DNA of 62,434 nt. Source: an uncultured Microbacterium sp. Its GTDB lineage: Bacteria; Actinomycetota; Actinomycetes; Actinomycetales; Microbacteriaceae. Under the pieces are notes generated by a model. It had not been told where the DNA came from. It made no database searches and saw only the letters and a program-made list of their open reading frames with translations. Numbering within the stretch: the first letter of the stretch is position 1; each line of letters opens with the position of its first letter. Location: the NCBI RefSeq assembly GCF_945952435.1, contig NZ_CAMFHZ010000021.1, positions 1 through 62,434 of the forward strand, written 5' to 3'. Shown here in pieces: positions 1 to 7,617 of the stretch. A program made the translations under genes and the position numbers.

Positions 1-49
1 ATCTACACGCGTAAGATCGTCGGCAGCGTCAGATGTGTATAAGAGACAG
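1..49 (+). other. Illumina Nextera adapter (artefact)
   Basis: Not genomic. Bases 1-8 are the end of the P5 oligonucleotide, 9-16 (GCGTAAGA) match a Nextera i5 index, 17-30 (TCGTCGGCAGCGTC) are the read-1 primer tail and 31-49 (AGATGTGTATAAGAGACAG) are the transposon mosaic end. The four parts are contiguous and in library order. This is untrimmed adapter at a contig end, so genomic sequence can only begin at base 50. Confidence 0.98.
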
Positions 50-906
50 CAGTACAGGAGTAGCGCTTCCATCAGGAAGGTGCTGCTGACGGCCTGCTCC
101 AGCATCGGCCCGAAGCTGAAGCACACCTCGTCTTCCCCCTGAATCGCCGGCGTGGCCTGGTCGACGGACCTGACGTGCAGGTTCAACTTGGGATGCAAAG
201 CGCTGAAGGCGTCGACCACCGGCGCGAGGACGGTTGACACGACGATCCGCGGCGCCGCGATGGACATGTGGCCGGTGAGCGGCTTGAACGTGGCCTTGCG
301 CACCGCGTCGAGCGCCGCGGCGGCGCCCGCGCGATCACCGGCGCGCTCCGCCGCCCGGGCGACGCCCTCGGCGACGAGGGCCACGCCCGTCCCGGTCAGC
401 AGGGCGGCGGCGTGCGCGACGGCCGGATCGGCAGGATCGGCAGGATCGGCGCGCACTGCGGAATCGGCGGGGACGGCGGGAACCGTCAGGCGCGCATCGA
501 GCGACAGGCGCAGGCCGTCGGCGAGAGGACCGGACGGGAGATGCGGGTCGAGGGCTCCGGCCGCGGGCTCGAGGCCGGAGAGCGTCGCCCGTGGCAGCCA
601 GAGGCCGAGGAGCGATCCGCCGCCCAGCGCGCGCAGGCGGACGGCGCGCTCGGGGTGCAGGAGGCAGAACGCGCCGCCGGGCAGGATCCGCGCCGCCCCG
701 TCGTCGACCCGGAGCACCAGGGGCGCGTCCGCGACGACGACGCCGAGGACCGTGTCCTCCGCGCGCGCCCTCCAGGCCCAGTCGTCACCGGCCGCGAGCG
801 CGTGCCTGGTCGCCTCGGCAGCGGGCAGGCTCCGCGCGGCGAGCGGCGGGACGGACCCGCCCTCGAGCGTGCGCAGCGCGCGGTCGACGATCGCGGCAAT
901 CCCCAT
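50..906 (-). CDS. AraC-like N-terminal part joined to LysR-type domain (partial, probably chimeric)
   Basis: ATG at 906 follows a purine-rich ribosome site (GGAAGGGCGAG); the frame stays open into the adapter, so no true C-terminus is present. The first 190-200 residues resemble the cupin-like effector domain and linker of an AraC regulator, in very GC-rich codons. From about residue 205 it changes to a LysR substrate-binding start (GHMSIAAPRIVV, then LAPVVDAFSALHPKLNLHV) with codons such as TTG, ATT and CTA that neighbouring genes avoid. The two domain types do not normally fuse in this way. With the adapter alongside, I infer that a contaminating fragment was joined to a genuine AraC gene near 270-330. 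The regulator's target cannot be inferred. Confidence 0.5.
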
Positions 907-1027
907 CTCGCCCTTCCCGGTCCGCGCATGCCTTCTCCCCAGAAGCGACATACTGCCCTGAGATCATAAACCGATATAGCGCACGGGCGGCGAACGAGTC
1001 CGTGAACGATGCCCCGCGGTGACCGCG

Positions 1028-1051
1028 CGCGGCCCGACAGGCGGGGCCGCG
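1028..1051 (-). terminator. Candidate hairpin terminator of coaA
   Basis: CGCGGCCC pairs with GGGCCGCG across an 8-nt loop, 5 nt beyond the coaA stop in its direction of transcription. There is no clear T-tract, which is usual in high-GC actinobacteria. Confidence 0.5.
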
Positions 1052-1055
1052 GCGC

Positions 1056-2021
1056 TCAGAGCTTGCGGAGGAGCACCGACTCCACGGCGTGCGACGCGCC
1101 TTTGTTCAGCACGAGGGTGGCCCGGTGCTTGGTGGGCATCACGTTCTCGACGAGGTTCGGCAGGTTGATCTCGTTCCAGTAGCCGAGGGCCGTGGCGACC
1201 GCCTCGTCGTCGGTGAGATGCGCGAACACGTTGAAGTAGGAGGACGGGTTCGTGAACGCCCCCTCGCGCAGCGCGAGGAAACGGTCCACGTACCACTGCG
1301 TGACGTGCTCGAGCTCGGCATCGACGTAGATGGAGAAGTCGAAGAGGTCGCTCACCGCGACGTCGTTCGGCGCAGGAGGGGGCTGGAGGACGTTGAGCCC
1401 CTCGACGATGACGACGTCGGGCCGGCGGACCACGACGTGGGCGTCGGGGACGATGTCGTATCGGATGTGCGAGTAGAACGGTGCGCGCACCTCGGCCGCA
1501 CCGCTCTTCACCCTGGTGAGGAACTCGATGAGGGCGCGCCGGTCGTAGGACTCGGGGAAGCCCTTGCGGTCCATGATGCCGCGGCGCTCCAGCTCCGCGT
1601 TGGGGTACAGGAAGCCGTCGGTCGTGACGAGCTCGACGCGGGGCGTGCCGGGCCAGCGACTCATCAGTTCGCGCAGCAGGCGGGCGATCGTGGACTTGCC
1701 GACCGCGACGGATCCGGCGACGCCGACCACGAAGGGCGTCGTGTCGTCGTCCTCGCCGAGGAAGCGGCTGGTCGCCTCGCCGAGCCTCTTGGTCGAGGTC
1801 GCGTAGAGGCTCAGCAGGCGGCTGAGCGGCAGATACACCTCGCGCACCTCCGCGAGGTCGAGCCGATCGCCGATGCCGCGGATCTCGACGACCTCGGTCT
1901 CGCTGAGCGGCTGGTCGAGGTCTGCGGCGAGGCGCGCCCAGTCGGCACGGTCGATGCGGCGGTACGGCGACATCGCCGACGGGGTGGACGGCTCGACGGG
2001 CTCGGGACTCACGCTCTCCAT
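1056..2021 (-). CDS. coaA: Type I pantothenate kinase
   Basis: Phosphorylates pantothenate with ATP, the first and usually rate-limiting step of coenzyme A synthesis, in the cytosol. At 321 residues it is close to the usual 310-320. The Walker A loop GVAGSVAVGKS lies at about residues 100-110, followed by VTTDGFLYPN and KGFPESYDRR, both hallmarks of bacterial type I PanK, and it ends in LLRKL like other actinobacterial CoaA. The ATG at 2021 is chosen because it gives full family length; a second ATG at 1973 (MSPYRR) would give 305 residues. A long upstream extension of the same frame is antisense to the phosphatase gene and is not part of it. Divergent from the Ppx/GppA gene with only 24 bp between starts. 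Confidence 0.93.
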   Translation of the reverse strand: MESVSPEPVEPSTPSAMSPYRRIDRADWARLAADLDQPLSETEVVEIRGIGDRLDLAEVREVYLPLSRLLSLYATSTKRLGEATSRFLGEDDDTTPFVVGVAGSVAVGKSTIARLLRELMSRWPGTPRVELVTTDGFLYPNAELERRGIMDRKGFPESYDRRALIEFLTRVKSGAAEVRAPFYSHIRYDIVPDAHVVVRRPDVVIVEGLNVLQPPPAPNDVAVSDLFDFSIYVDAELEHVTQWYVDRFLALREGAFTNPSSYFNVFAHLTDDEAVATALGYWNEINLPNLVENVMPTKHRATLVLNKGASHAVESVLLRKL

Positions 2022-2045
2022 CGTATCGGCGCGTATTCTCGTCCC

Positions 2046-3011
2046 GTGCGTCTGGGAGTGCTCGACATCGGATCCAACACCGTCCACCTGCTCGCCGCCG
2101 ACGTGCATCCCGGCGGCCGTCCGCTCGCGACGACGAGCGATCGCTCGGTGCTCCGTCTCATGCGGTACCTCACCCCCGCGGGTGCGATCAGCGACGAGGG
2201 CGTCGCCGCCCTCGAGGACGCCGTGCGCCAGGCGCGGAGGGTCGCCGGCCAGGAACGGGTCGACGCGCTGCTCGCGACGGCCACGAGCGCCGTGCGGGAG
2301 GCGACGAACGGCGCCGAGGTGATCGCGCGGATCGAGGCCGCGCTCGGTCAGCCGCTGCAGGTGCTGGATGGAGAGACCGAGGCGCGGTTGACCTTCCTCG
2401 CGGTGCGCCGGTGGTTCGGCTGGGCAGCGGGGCAGATCCTCCTCTTCGACATCGGCGGCGGCTCGCTCGAGCTCGCCGCGGGGTCGGAGGAGCTGCCGGA
2501 CCTCGCCGCCTCGGTACCTCTGGGCGCCGGACGGCTCACCGTGCAGTTCCTCCCCGACGACCCGCCCGGCGAGGCCGCGGTCGAACGGCTCCGGGCGCAC
2601 GCGGCCGCGCTGGTGGAACCGATCGCCACGGCGTTCGCGGCGCTCCCGCGACCGGATCACGTCGTCGGCTCGTCCAAGGCGATCCGCTCCCTCGCCCGCC
2701 TTGTGGGGTACCCGGCCCCGGGCTGGTCCGGATCGGAACGCATGTTGCTGCCCCGGGAGGCCCTCGGAGCGTGGATCCCCCGGCTCGCGCGCCTCCCCGC
2801 GTCCGCGCGCCAGGAGCTGCCCGGCATCACCGCCGACCGCACGTTCCAGATCGTCGCCGCCGCGGTCGCGCTGCACACCGCCATGACCGCGCTGCGCGTG
2901 GACGAGCTGGAGGTGTCGCCGTGGGCGCTGCGCGAGGGTGTGCTCCTGCGCTACATCGAGGATCAGGCGCACCGCGCGCCCGAGGACGACCGGACGCGCC
3001 AGAAGGAGTGA
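2046..3011 (+). CDS. Ppx/GppA family exopolyphosphatase
   Basis: Member of the ASKHA-fold family that hydrolyses polyphosphate or pppGpp; the substrate cannot be told from sequence. Length is 321 residues. Seen: phosphate-1 motif DIGSNTVHLL at residues 5-14, ATSAVREA near 80 and a second glycine-rich motif FDIGGGSLEL near 132. The GTG at 2046 places the first motif at the very N-terminus, as in homologues. It has the short single-module form typical of actinobacterial Ppx1/Ppx2, without the C-terminal HD domain of long enzymes. It is divergent from coaA, so the 24-bp gap must hold both start regions and at least one transcript is probably leaderless. Confidence 0.88.
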   Translation: MRLGVLDIGSNTVHLLAADVHPGGRPLATTSDRSVLRLMRYLTPAGAISDEGVAALEDAVRQARRVAGQERVDALLATATSAVREATNGAEVIARIEAALGQPLQVLDGETEARLTFLAVRRWFGWAAGQILLFDIGGGSLELAAGSEELPDLAASVPLGAGRLTVQFLPDDPPGEAAVERLRAHAAALVEPIATAFAALPRPDHVVGSSKAIRSLARLVGYPAPGWSGSERMLLPREALGAWIPRLARLPASARQELPGITADRTFQIVAAAVALHTAMTALRVDELEVSPWALREGVLLRYIEDQAHRAPEDDRTRQKE

Positions 3012-3170
3012 ACCGGCCGCGGAACGGCGCCCTCCGGGATCACTCGAAGACGTCGACGCCTCCTCCCACGCCGCCTCGCGGCCCGCGTCCCTGGACCCCC
3101 TCAAAGCTGCGAAACCGCTGGGAAACGAGATAACATAACGGAACGATTCGGGCAGAGGGGACGCTGAACG

Positions 3171-4043
3171 ATGGACTTCGTCGCACCCTCGCACGTGCTC
3201 GAGGGACATCTGGGACTGAGCGCGCACGAGGCGGGGATGGTCGCGGCGGAGCGCTATCGGTCCGTGCTGGTGACCGTGCACCGACCTCGGGCCCGCTCCT
3301 GGACGTGGCGCGAGCGCCCCCCGGAGGCCGCGCGCGCAGCGGTGCTCTTCCCCCGCGGCGACGACGCCGACGAGCGCCGTCCCCCCGCCGGCCTGTTCGT
3401 GCCGCCCGGCGCGACGCAGACCCTCGTCTGGAGCAGCACCTCCGAGATCGTCGCGATCTGGGTGGCCTGGGAGGCACTGCAGGGTCGACAGCGGCACGCG
3501 CCGCCCGCCACCTCGGTGCTGCCCGCTTCGCCCATGATCATCGCTTTCCGTGCGTTCTCCCGGACGATCGCCCGCGCCCGCGAAGCGAGCACGCTCGTCT
3601 CGCAGTACGCGATCGAACGGCTGCTCACCGACATGACGGCAGGGGCGCTGCGGGAGCTCGCGGCGGTCTCGGCGCCCGACCACGATCCCGTCCCCCTCGA
3701 AGAGCGGGCGCGGTCGGCGATGCGGGTGCACCGCGACGATCCGGACTTCACGGTCGCAGAACTCGCCGACGAGCTGCACGTGTCGCTGCGCCATCTGGAG
3801 AGGGCCTTCGCGGAGGGGGGAACCACTCCCGCGGCCACCTTGCGGGCGCTCAGGGTCGAGGTCGCGGAGTCTCTGCTGACCGATCCGGATCTGGCAGAGT
3901 TGAGCATCGACGAGGTCGCCGCGCATTCGGGGTTCTCCGGCGCCCTGCAACTGCGCAGGGCACTGCGTGCGGCGGGGCTCCCGTCTCCGAGCGCGATCCG
4001 CGGGCGCCCGCTCGGCCCGGTGCAGGGCCCTCGGGGATCCTGA
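3171..4043 (+). CDS. AraC-family transcriptional regulator
   Basis: A 290-residue cytosolic regulator. The N-terminal 160 residues form a cupin-like sensor (LFVPPGATQTLVW) with no recognisable ligand. The C-terminal 100 residues carry two helix-turn-helix motifs: FTVAELADELHVSLRHLERAF near 195-215 and LSIDEVAAHSGFSGALQLRRAL near 245-265. The second replaces the usual FSRAFRR signature with LQLRRALR, so it is a divergent member. RBS GAGGGG precedes the ATG and an AT-rich TAACAT at about 3131-3136 is a possible -10 box. It is monocistronic and lies just before the EPS promoter region; regulation of that locus is possible but only suggested by position. Confidence 0.85.
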   Translation: MDFVAPSHVLEGHLGLSAHEAGMVAAERYRSVLVTVHRPRARSWTWRERPPEAARAAVLFPRGDDADERRPPAGLFVPPGATQTLVWSSTSEIVAIWVAWEALQGRQRHAPPATSVLPASPMIIAFRAFSRTIARAREASTLVSQYAIERLLTDMTAGALRELAAVSAPDHDPVPLEERARSAMRVHRDDPDFTVAELADELHVSLRHLERAFAEGGTTPAATLRALRVEVAESLLTDPDLAELSIDEVAAHSGFSGALQLRRALRAAGLPSPSAIRGRPLGPVQGPRGS

Positions 4044-4209
4044 TCTCCCCGGTGTGAAGATCTCGCCGGAGCGGGCCGAGGAGAGTCGAGAGCCTCGGGG
4101 AAGCACCCTGCCCGGGACCGTGCGCGCAGCTGCGGACGCCACTGCGCGTCCTCGATCGGCGCCCGGGACGCACATCGGTATTCCAGAATGAAAGAGTCGT
4201 CCACACGGC
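4044..4209. other. Intergenic region, no gene seen
   Basis: Together with the promoter and leader that follow, this forms a 406-bp gap between the AraC gene and the sugar transferase. No convincing open frame, tRNA or terminator was seen in this first part. The last 9 bases belong to the left arm of an inverted repeat (4201-4210). Confidence 0.5.
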
Positions 4210-4449
4210 TTCCGCCGACGTGCTGGATCCGCTAGAGTCGCAACGTTCGCACCTGTCGTCTGCGAATCCGAGCCGTGTGGGAACGGACCGGAAGCCCGTG
4301 ATGTGGGATCACGGGAGTAGGCGACACCGAGGGGTCGGTTGTCGTGCGATCGCTCCGTCCGCTGCCCGCGGTCGGTCTGGGGAAAAGCACTGGGGAAAGG
4401 CGATGACGCACTGGGGATTGCGTTTCACGATGGTTCGTGGAGCCTCGAC
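4201..4449 (+). promoter_or_regulatory. Promoter and structured leader of the EPS locus
   Basis: TTCCGC (4210-4215), a 17-bp spacer and TAGAGT (4233-4238) form a plausible sigma-70-type promoter, giving a leader of about 200 nt. A 10-bp perfect inverted repeat, CCACACGGCT (4201-4210) and AGCCGTGTGG (4271-4280), brackets the promoter. Two hairpins follow: TTCGCA/TGCGAA (4245-4266) and CCCGTGAT/ATCACGGG with a 5-nt loop (4295-4315). Three CTGGGGA copies start at 4377, 4390 and 4411. Such structure suggests post-initiation control, but I could not match it to a known riboswitch class. Confidence 0.55.
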
Positions 4450-5976
4450 ATGACGTCCGTCGAGGAGGCTCTGAGCCTCACGCGCACGGCTGTCGCCGCG
4501 CCGATGCCGATGACGGGCGAGCCCGTCGCGGCCGGCGCATCGGCGGCACCGCGCGCCACCGCCACGCTCACGCGTCGGCGGGACTGGGAGCGCCGCTTTC
4601 GCGCGCGCCTGCAGCTGAGCGACTCCGCGACGGTGCTGTGCGCCGTCGCCGTCGGAGCCGCGATCGAATTGCGCGAAGGCGTGACGCCGTCCGGCGTCGC
4701 CCTTCGCGCGGTTCTGCTCGCCGTGCTCTGGCTGGGACTGCTCACGCTGCTGCGCACCCGCGACGCGGCGTTGTTCCGTTCGCGCCGGGAGGAGGCGAAG
4801 GCGTTGACGAACGCCACCGTCCTCTCCTTCGGCATCGTCGCCATCGCCGTCGTCGTCTGGGGCGGACAGGCGATGCGACCGATGGTCCTGGCGGCGCTGC
4901 CGCTCGGCGCGACGGGTCTGCTCGCCGGCCGCCTCCTCTGGCGCGCACGGCTGCAGGCCCACCGGAGGAGCGGCCGATTCGCCTCCCGTGCGCTCGTCGT
5001 GGGCGACCGCGACGACGTCGAGAGCGCGATTCGGGCGCTGCTGCCGGCCGAGAAGTCCGGCTACCAGGTCGTTGGGGCGACCCTGCTGGACGGCAATGCG
5101 CGCGATCTCCTCGTCGGAGACGTGCGGATCCCGGTGTTCGGGAATGCGCTCACGGTGGGGACCGTCGCAGCGCAGCTCGGCACCGATACGGTCGTCGTGA
5201 CGAGTCGCCCGGCTGGGGACCCCGACTTCGTCAAGCGACTGAGCTGGCGATTGGAGGGCACCGCCGCCGAGCTGGTGCTCTCCAATCGTCTTCCGGACGT
5301 GACCGCCCCTCGCCTGCGGTTCTCCGCGGTGGACGGGCTCCCGCTCATCCGCATGCGACTCACCGAGTACCGCGGCCTCGCGCACGTGTGCAAGCGGATC
5401 CTCGACGTGGTCGTCGCGACGATCGCGTTGATCCCGATCGCGATGATGGCCCCCGTGCTGGCGGTGCTCATCAAGCTCGACTCCCCCGGACCGGTGCTGT
5501 TCCTGCAGGAACGTGTCGGGCGGGACGGCCGGCTGTTCCGCATGGTCAAGTTCCGCTCGATGAGCACGGACGCCGAGGCGCGACTCGCCTCCCTCGGGGA
5601 GCAGAACCAGGGCTCGGGTCTCCTGTTCAAGATGAAGGAGGATCCCCGGGTGACCCGCGTCGGCCGGATCCTGCGCAAGCTCTCGCTCGACGAGCTGCCG
5701 CAGTTCTGGAACGTGCTCACCGGAGACATGAGCGTCGTCGGCCCCCGGCCGCCGCTGCCCAGGGAGGTCGTCGGCTACGAGGAGCATGTGACCCGCCGCC
5801 TCTTCGTGAAGCCGGGGATCACCGGCCTCTGGCAGGTCTCGGGACGCAGCGACCTCTCTTGGGAGGAGAGCGTCCGCCTCGACCTGAGATACGTCGAGAA
5901 CTGGAGCGTCCCGGACGACGTCCGGATCATGTGGCGCACCGCCAGGGTGATGCTCCAGCCGAGCGGAGCCTACTGA
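4450..5976 (+). CDS. Polyprenyl-phosphate sugar-1-phosphate transferase (EPS initiation)
   Basis: Transfers a sugar-1-phosphate from a nucleotide sugar to undecaprenyl phosphate at the membrane, starting the repeat unit; the sugar is not determinable. The 508 residues follow the WcaJ/CpsE plan: four to five N-terminal membrane helices (about 55-180), a nucleotide-binding-like cytosolic domain (about 180-300), a reentrant membrane helix (LDVVVATIALIPIAMMAPVL) and the catalytic domain from about 315. Catalytic signatures seen are PVLFLQERVGRDG, FKMKEDPRVTRVG, LDELPQFWNVLTGDMSVVGPRPP and GITGLWQVSGRSDLSWEE. The ATG at 4450 (RBS GTGGAG) is preferred to an upstream start at 4339, which would add an atypical N-terminus overlapping the leader motifs. 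First gene of the rightward EPS arm. Confidence 0.92.
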   Translation: MTSVEEALSLTRTAVAAPMPMTGEPVAAGASAAPRATATLTRRRDWERRFRARLQLSDSATVLCAVAVGAAIELREGVTPSGVALRAVLLAVLWLGLLTLLRTRDAALFRSRREEAKALTNATVLSFGIVAIAVVVWGGQAMRPMVLAALPLGATGLLAGRLLWRARLQAHRRSGRFASRALVVGDRDDVESAIRALLPAEKSGYQVVGATLLDGNARDLLVGDVRIPVFGNALTVGTVAAQLGTDTVVVTSRPAGDPDFVKRLSWRLEGTAAELVLSNRLPDVTAPRLRFSAVDGLPLIRMRLTEYRGLAHVCKRILDVVVATIALIPIAMMAPVLAVLIKLDSPGPVLFLQERVGRDGRLFRMVKFRSMSTDAEARLASLGEQNQGSGLLFKMKEDPRVTRVGRILRKLSLDELPQFWNVLTGDMSVVGPRPPLPREVVGYEEHVTRRLFVKPGITGLWQVSGRSDLSWEESVRLDLRYVENWSVPDDVRIMWRTARVMLQPSGAY

Positions 5977-5983
5977 CAGATTT

Positions 5984-6089
5984 CGGCCGCAGACAGCGGC
6001 CGTGCAGGACCGGATCCGCGACCAGGCCTCCCGTCGCCTCCTGTGCTCTTCCTCCCCCAGAGCAATGGCGAAACCCTGGTCGCGGATCC
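5984..6089 (+). terminator. Hairpins after the sugar transferase
   Basis: CGGCCGC/GCGGCCG with loop AGACA (5984-6002) lies just after the stop. It is followed by a 15-bp perfect inverted repeat, GGATCCGCGACCAGG (6012-6026) and CCTGGTCGCGGATCC (6075-6089), with a 48-nt loop. It may be a terminator or attenuator separating the first gene from the rest of the arm, or a protein-binding site. No T-tract is present. Confidence 0.5.
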
Positions 6090-6181
6090 CTAGGACGTGA
6101 CAATATCGGTGCAAGGGACGCGGTTCGGGGAGGACCGCGGCTGGGGTTACGGCCGGGGAGGGCCGTGGGGAGGCGGCAGCG

Positions 6182-7006
6182 ATGTCGGACGTAGGGGAAC
6201 GCGGTGGGCGACGATCGCCGCAACAGGGGAACGACCTGCTGGAGAGGATCCGGGTCGTCCGGATCGCGGGCAGCCCGGTGCATCTGGTCGACGAGGAGCA
6301 GGCCCAGCGCGTGATCTCGTCGTCCGCCGGTGCCGCGGGACGACGCCCGCTCGCCGTGGCCTCGATCAACCTCGATCACGTCCATCACTTCCCCGTCTTC
6401 CCGGCAGAGACCTCCGAGGAGGGACCGGAGTGGTTCAACCTCATCGACGGCGCCCCCATCGCGGCCCAGGCCCGTCGCCTCACCGGCCTCGCGCACCCGC
6501 GTCTGGCGGGGAGCGATCTGATCGAGGGGATCCTCATGCGGGCCGCGTCCGCCGGGCTCTCGGTCGGCGTGATCGGCGGCAGCGACGAGGCCACGTCCGC
6601 GATGCAGCGGCGGCTGCGTACGGACTGGCCCGCGCTGCGGTTCGCCGGACGCTGGTCCCCCACCCGGTCGGAGCTCGCCGACGACGCCACGCAAACCCGC
6701 GTGGCGCACGCGATCCGCGCGGCCTCGGTCGACATCCTCCTCGTCTGTCTCGGCAAGCCCCGCCAGGAGGAGTGGATCCAGCGCTACGGCGCGGCGTCCG
6801 GCGCCCGGGTGTTGCTGGCCTTCGGCGCCGTCGTGGACTTCCTCGGCGGACGCATCCGACGCGCACCCGCATGGGTGTCCCGCGCGGGTCTCGAATGGGC
6901 GTGGCGGCTCGCGCGCGAGCCGCGTCGCCTCGCGCGCCGGTATCTCGTCCAGGGACCGCCCGCGTATCTGGCCGTGCGACGCTCGCGCACGGAGGGCCGC
7001 TCGTGA
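6182..7006 (+). CDS. WecG/TagA/CpsF family glycosyltransferase
   Basis: GT26 enzyme that adds an N-acetylhexosamine-type sugar to a lipid-linked acceptor on the inner membrane face. The 274 residues carry the family signatures in order: SINLDHVHHF near 63, LAGSDLI near 110, VGVIGGSDEA near 130, LLVCLGKPRQEEWI near 180 and FGAVVDFLGGRIRRAPAWV near 205, followed by the amphipathic C-terminal region that anchors such enzymes. The 5' region is very purine-rich with four GGGG blocks, one giving the ribosome site before ATG. A GTGA overlap links it to the next gene. It probably adds the second sugar after the initiating transferase; the donor is unknown. Confidence 0.9.
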   Translation: MSDVGERGGRRSPQQGNDLLERIRVVRIAGSPVHLVDEEQAQRVISSSAGAAGRRPLAVASINLDHVHHFPVFPAETSEEGPEWFNLIDGAPIAAQARRLTGLAHPRLAGSDLIEGILMRAASAGLSVGVIGGSDEATSAMQRRLRTDWPALRFAGRWSPTRSELADDATQTRVAHAIRAASVDILLVCLGKPRQEEWIQRYGAASGARVLLAFGAVVDFLGGRIRRAPAWVSRAGLEWAWRLAREPRRLARRYLVQGPPAYLAVRRSRTEGRS

Positions 7007-7611
7007 CCGCGCCGGAGGTTCGGCGGACCGGCCTCACGCCGGCGATGCGCGCCGTGCTGATCGGAGTGCTGGCGGTCGTCGTCGTCGGCGTGGCGATCGC
7101 CGTCTGGTTCTGGGTCGCGGGGCCGGGGGCCGGATCCGCCGCGCCCGCTCCCACCGCGACGGTCGCGGGGCCGCGTCCCGGCGCCACCCCGACCTCGGGA
7201 TCCGAGGTGCGCCCGCCCACCGCCACCCCGGGAACCGGTCTGCCTCCCCTGTCCGACGAGACGCCGCTCGTGAAGGCGCCCCTTCCCGCATCGGGCTCCG
7301 CCGACGGCGCCGTCGTCGCCGGATTCCCCGAGAACGTGCTCGGTCCGCTGCCCGGATCCACGCTCGGCTCGACCTCGATCGCGACCGAGGGCACCCGGAT
7401 GCAGGCCACGCTGATCGCATCGAGCACGTCGCCGGAGGACGACATCCGCGCCCACTACCAGCAGCTGTGGGCCGGCCTCGGGCTGCATCCCGAGACCACC
7501 TCGGACGGCACGCTCTCGTTCACCGGCGCGTACGAGTCGGTCACCCTCGCGATCTCCTCGTCCGGCACCGGCAATCGCTACACGCTCTCCGGCGTGTTCC
7601 GGACGGAGTGA
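7003..7611 (+). CDS. Membrane-anchored envelope protein of unknown function
   Basis: I do not recognise a family. The 202 residues show a short cytosolic N-terminus, one strong membrane helix at about 16-40 (VLIGVLAVVVVGVAIAVWFWV), a Pro/Thr/Ala-rich extracytoplasmic linker (40-100) and a compact C-terminal domain (100-202). The latter contains IRAHYQQLWAGLGLHPE, reminiscent of small domains that follow a membrane anchor in other actinobacterial envelope proteins. No lipobox cysteine is present. The GTG start overlaps the previous stop by 4 nt and the next gene begins 6 nt downstream, so translation is probably coupled with the glycosyltransferase and the MFS gene. Confidence 0.7.
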   Translation: MTAPEVRRTGLTPAMRAVLIGVLAVVVVGVAIAVWFWVAGPGAGSAAPAPTATVAGPRPGATPTSGSEVRPPTATPGTGLPPLSDETPLVKAPLPASGSADGAVVAGFPENVLGPLPGSTLGSTSIATEGTRMQATLIASSTSPEDDIRAHYQQLWAGLGLHPETTSDGTLSFTGAYESVTLAISSSGTGNRYTLSGVFRTE

Positions 7612-7617
7612 GGCGCC

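Noticed and set aside
1056..4175. A 1,039-codon open frame on the minus strand extending coaA
   Set aside because: Only the last 321 codons match PanK. The rest is antisense to the Ppx/GppA and AraC genes and has no domain; it is an effect of high GC.
4230..4330. Known riboswitch (c-di-AMP ydaO or c-di-GMP type) in the EPS leader
   Set aside because: I compared the conserved cores from memory and found no adequate match; only generic hairpins could be supported.
4309..6369. A 686-codon minus-strand frame over the sugar transferase
   Set aside because: No recognisable domain and composition typical of an antisense frame; the plus strand encodes an intact PGT enzyme.
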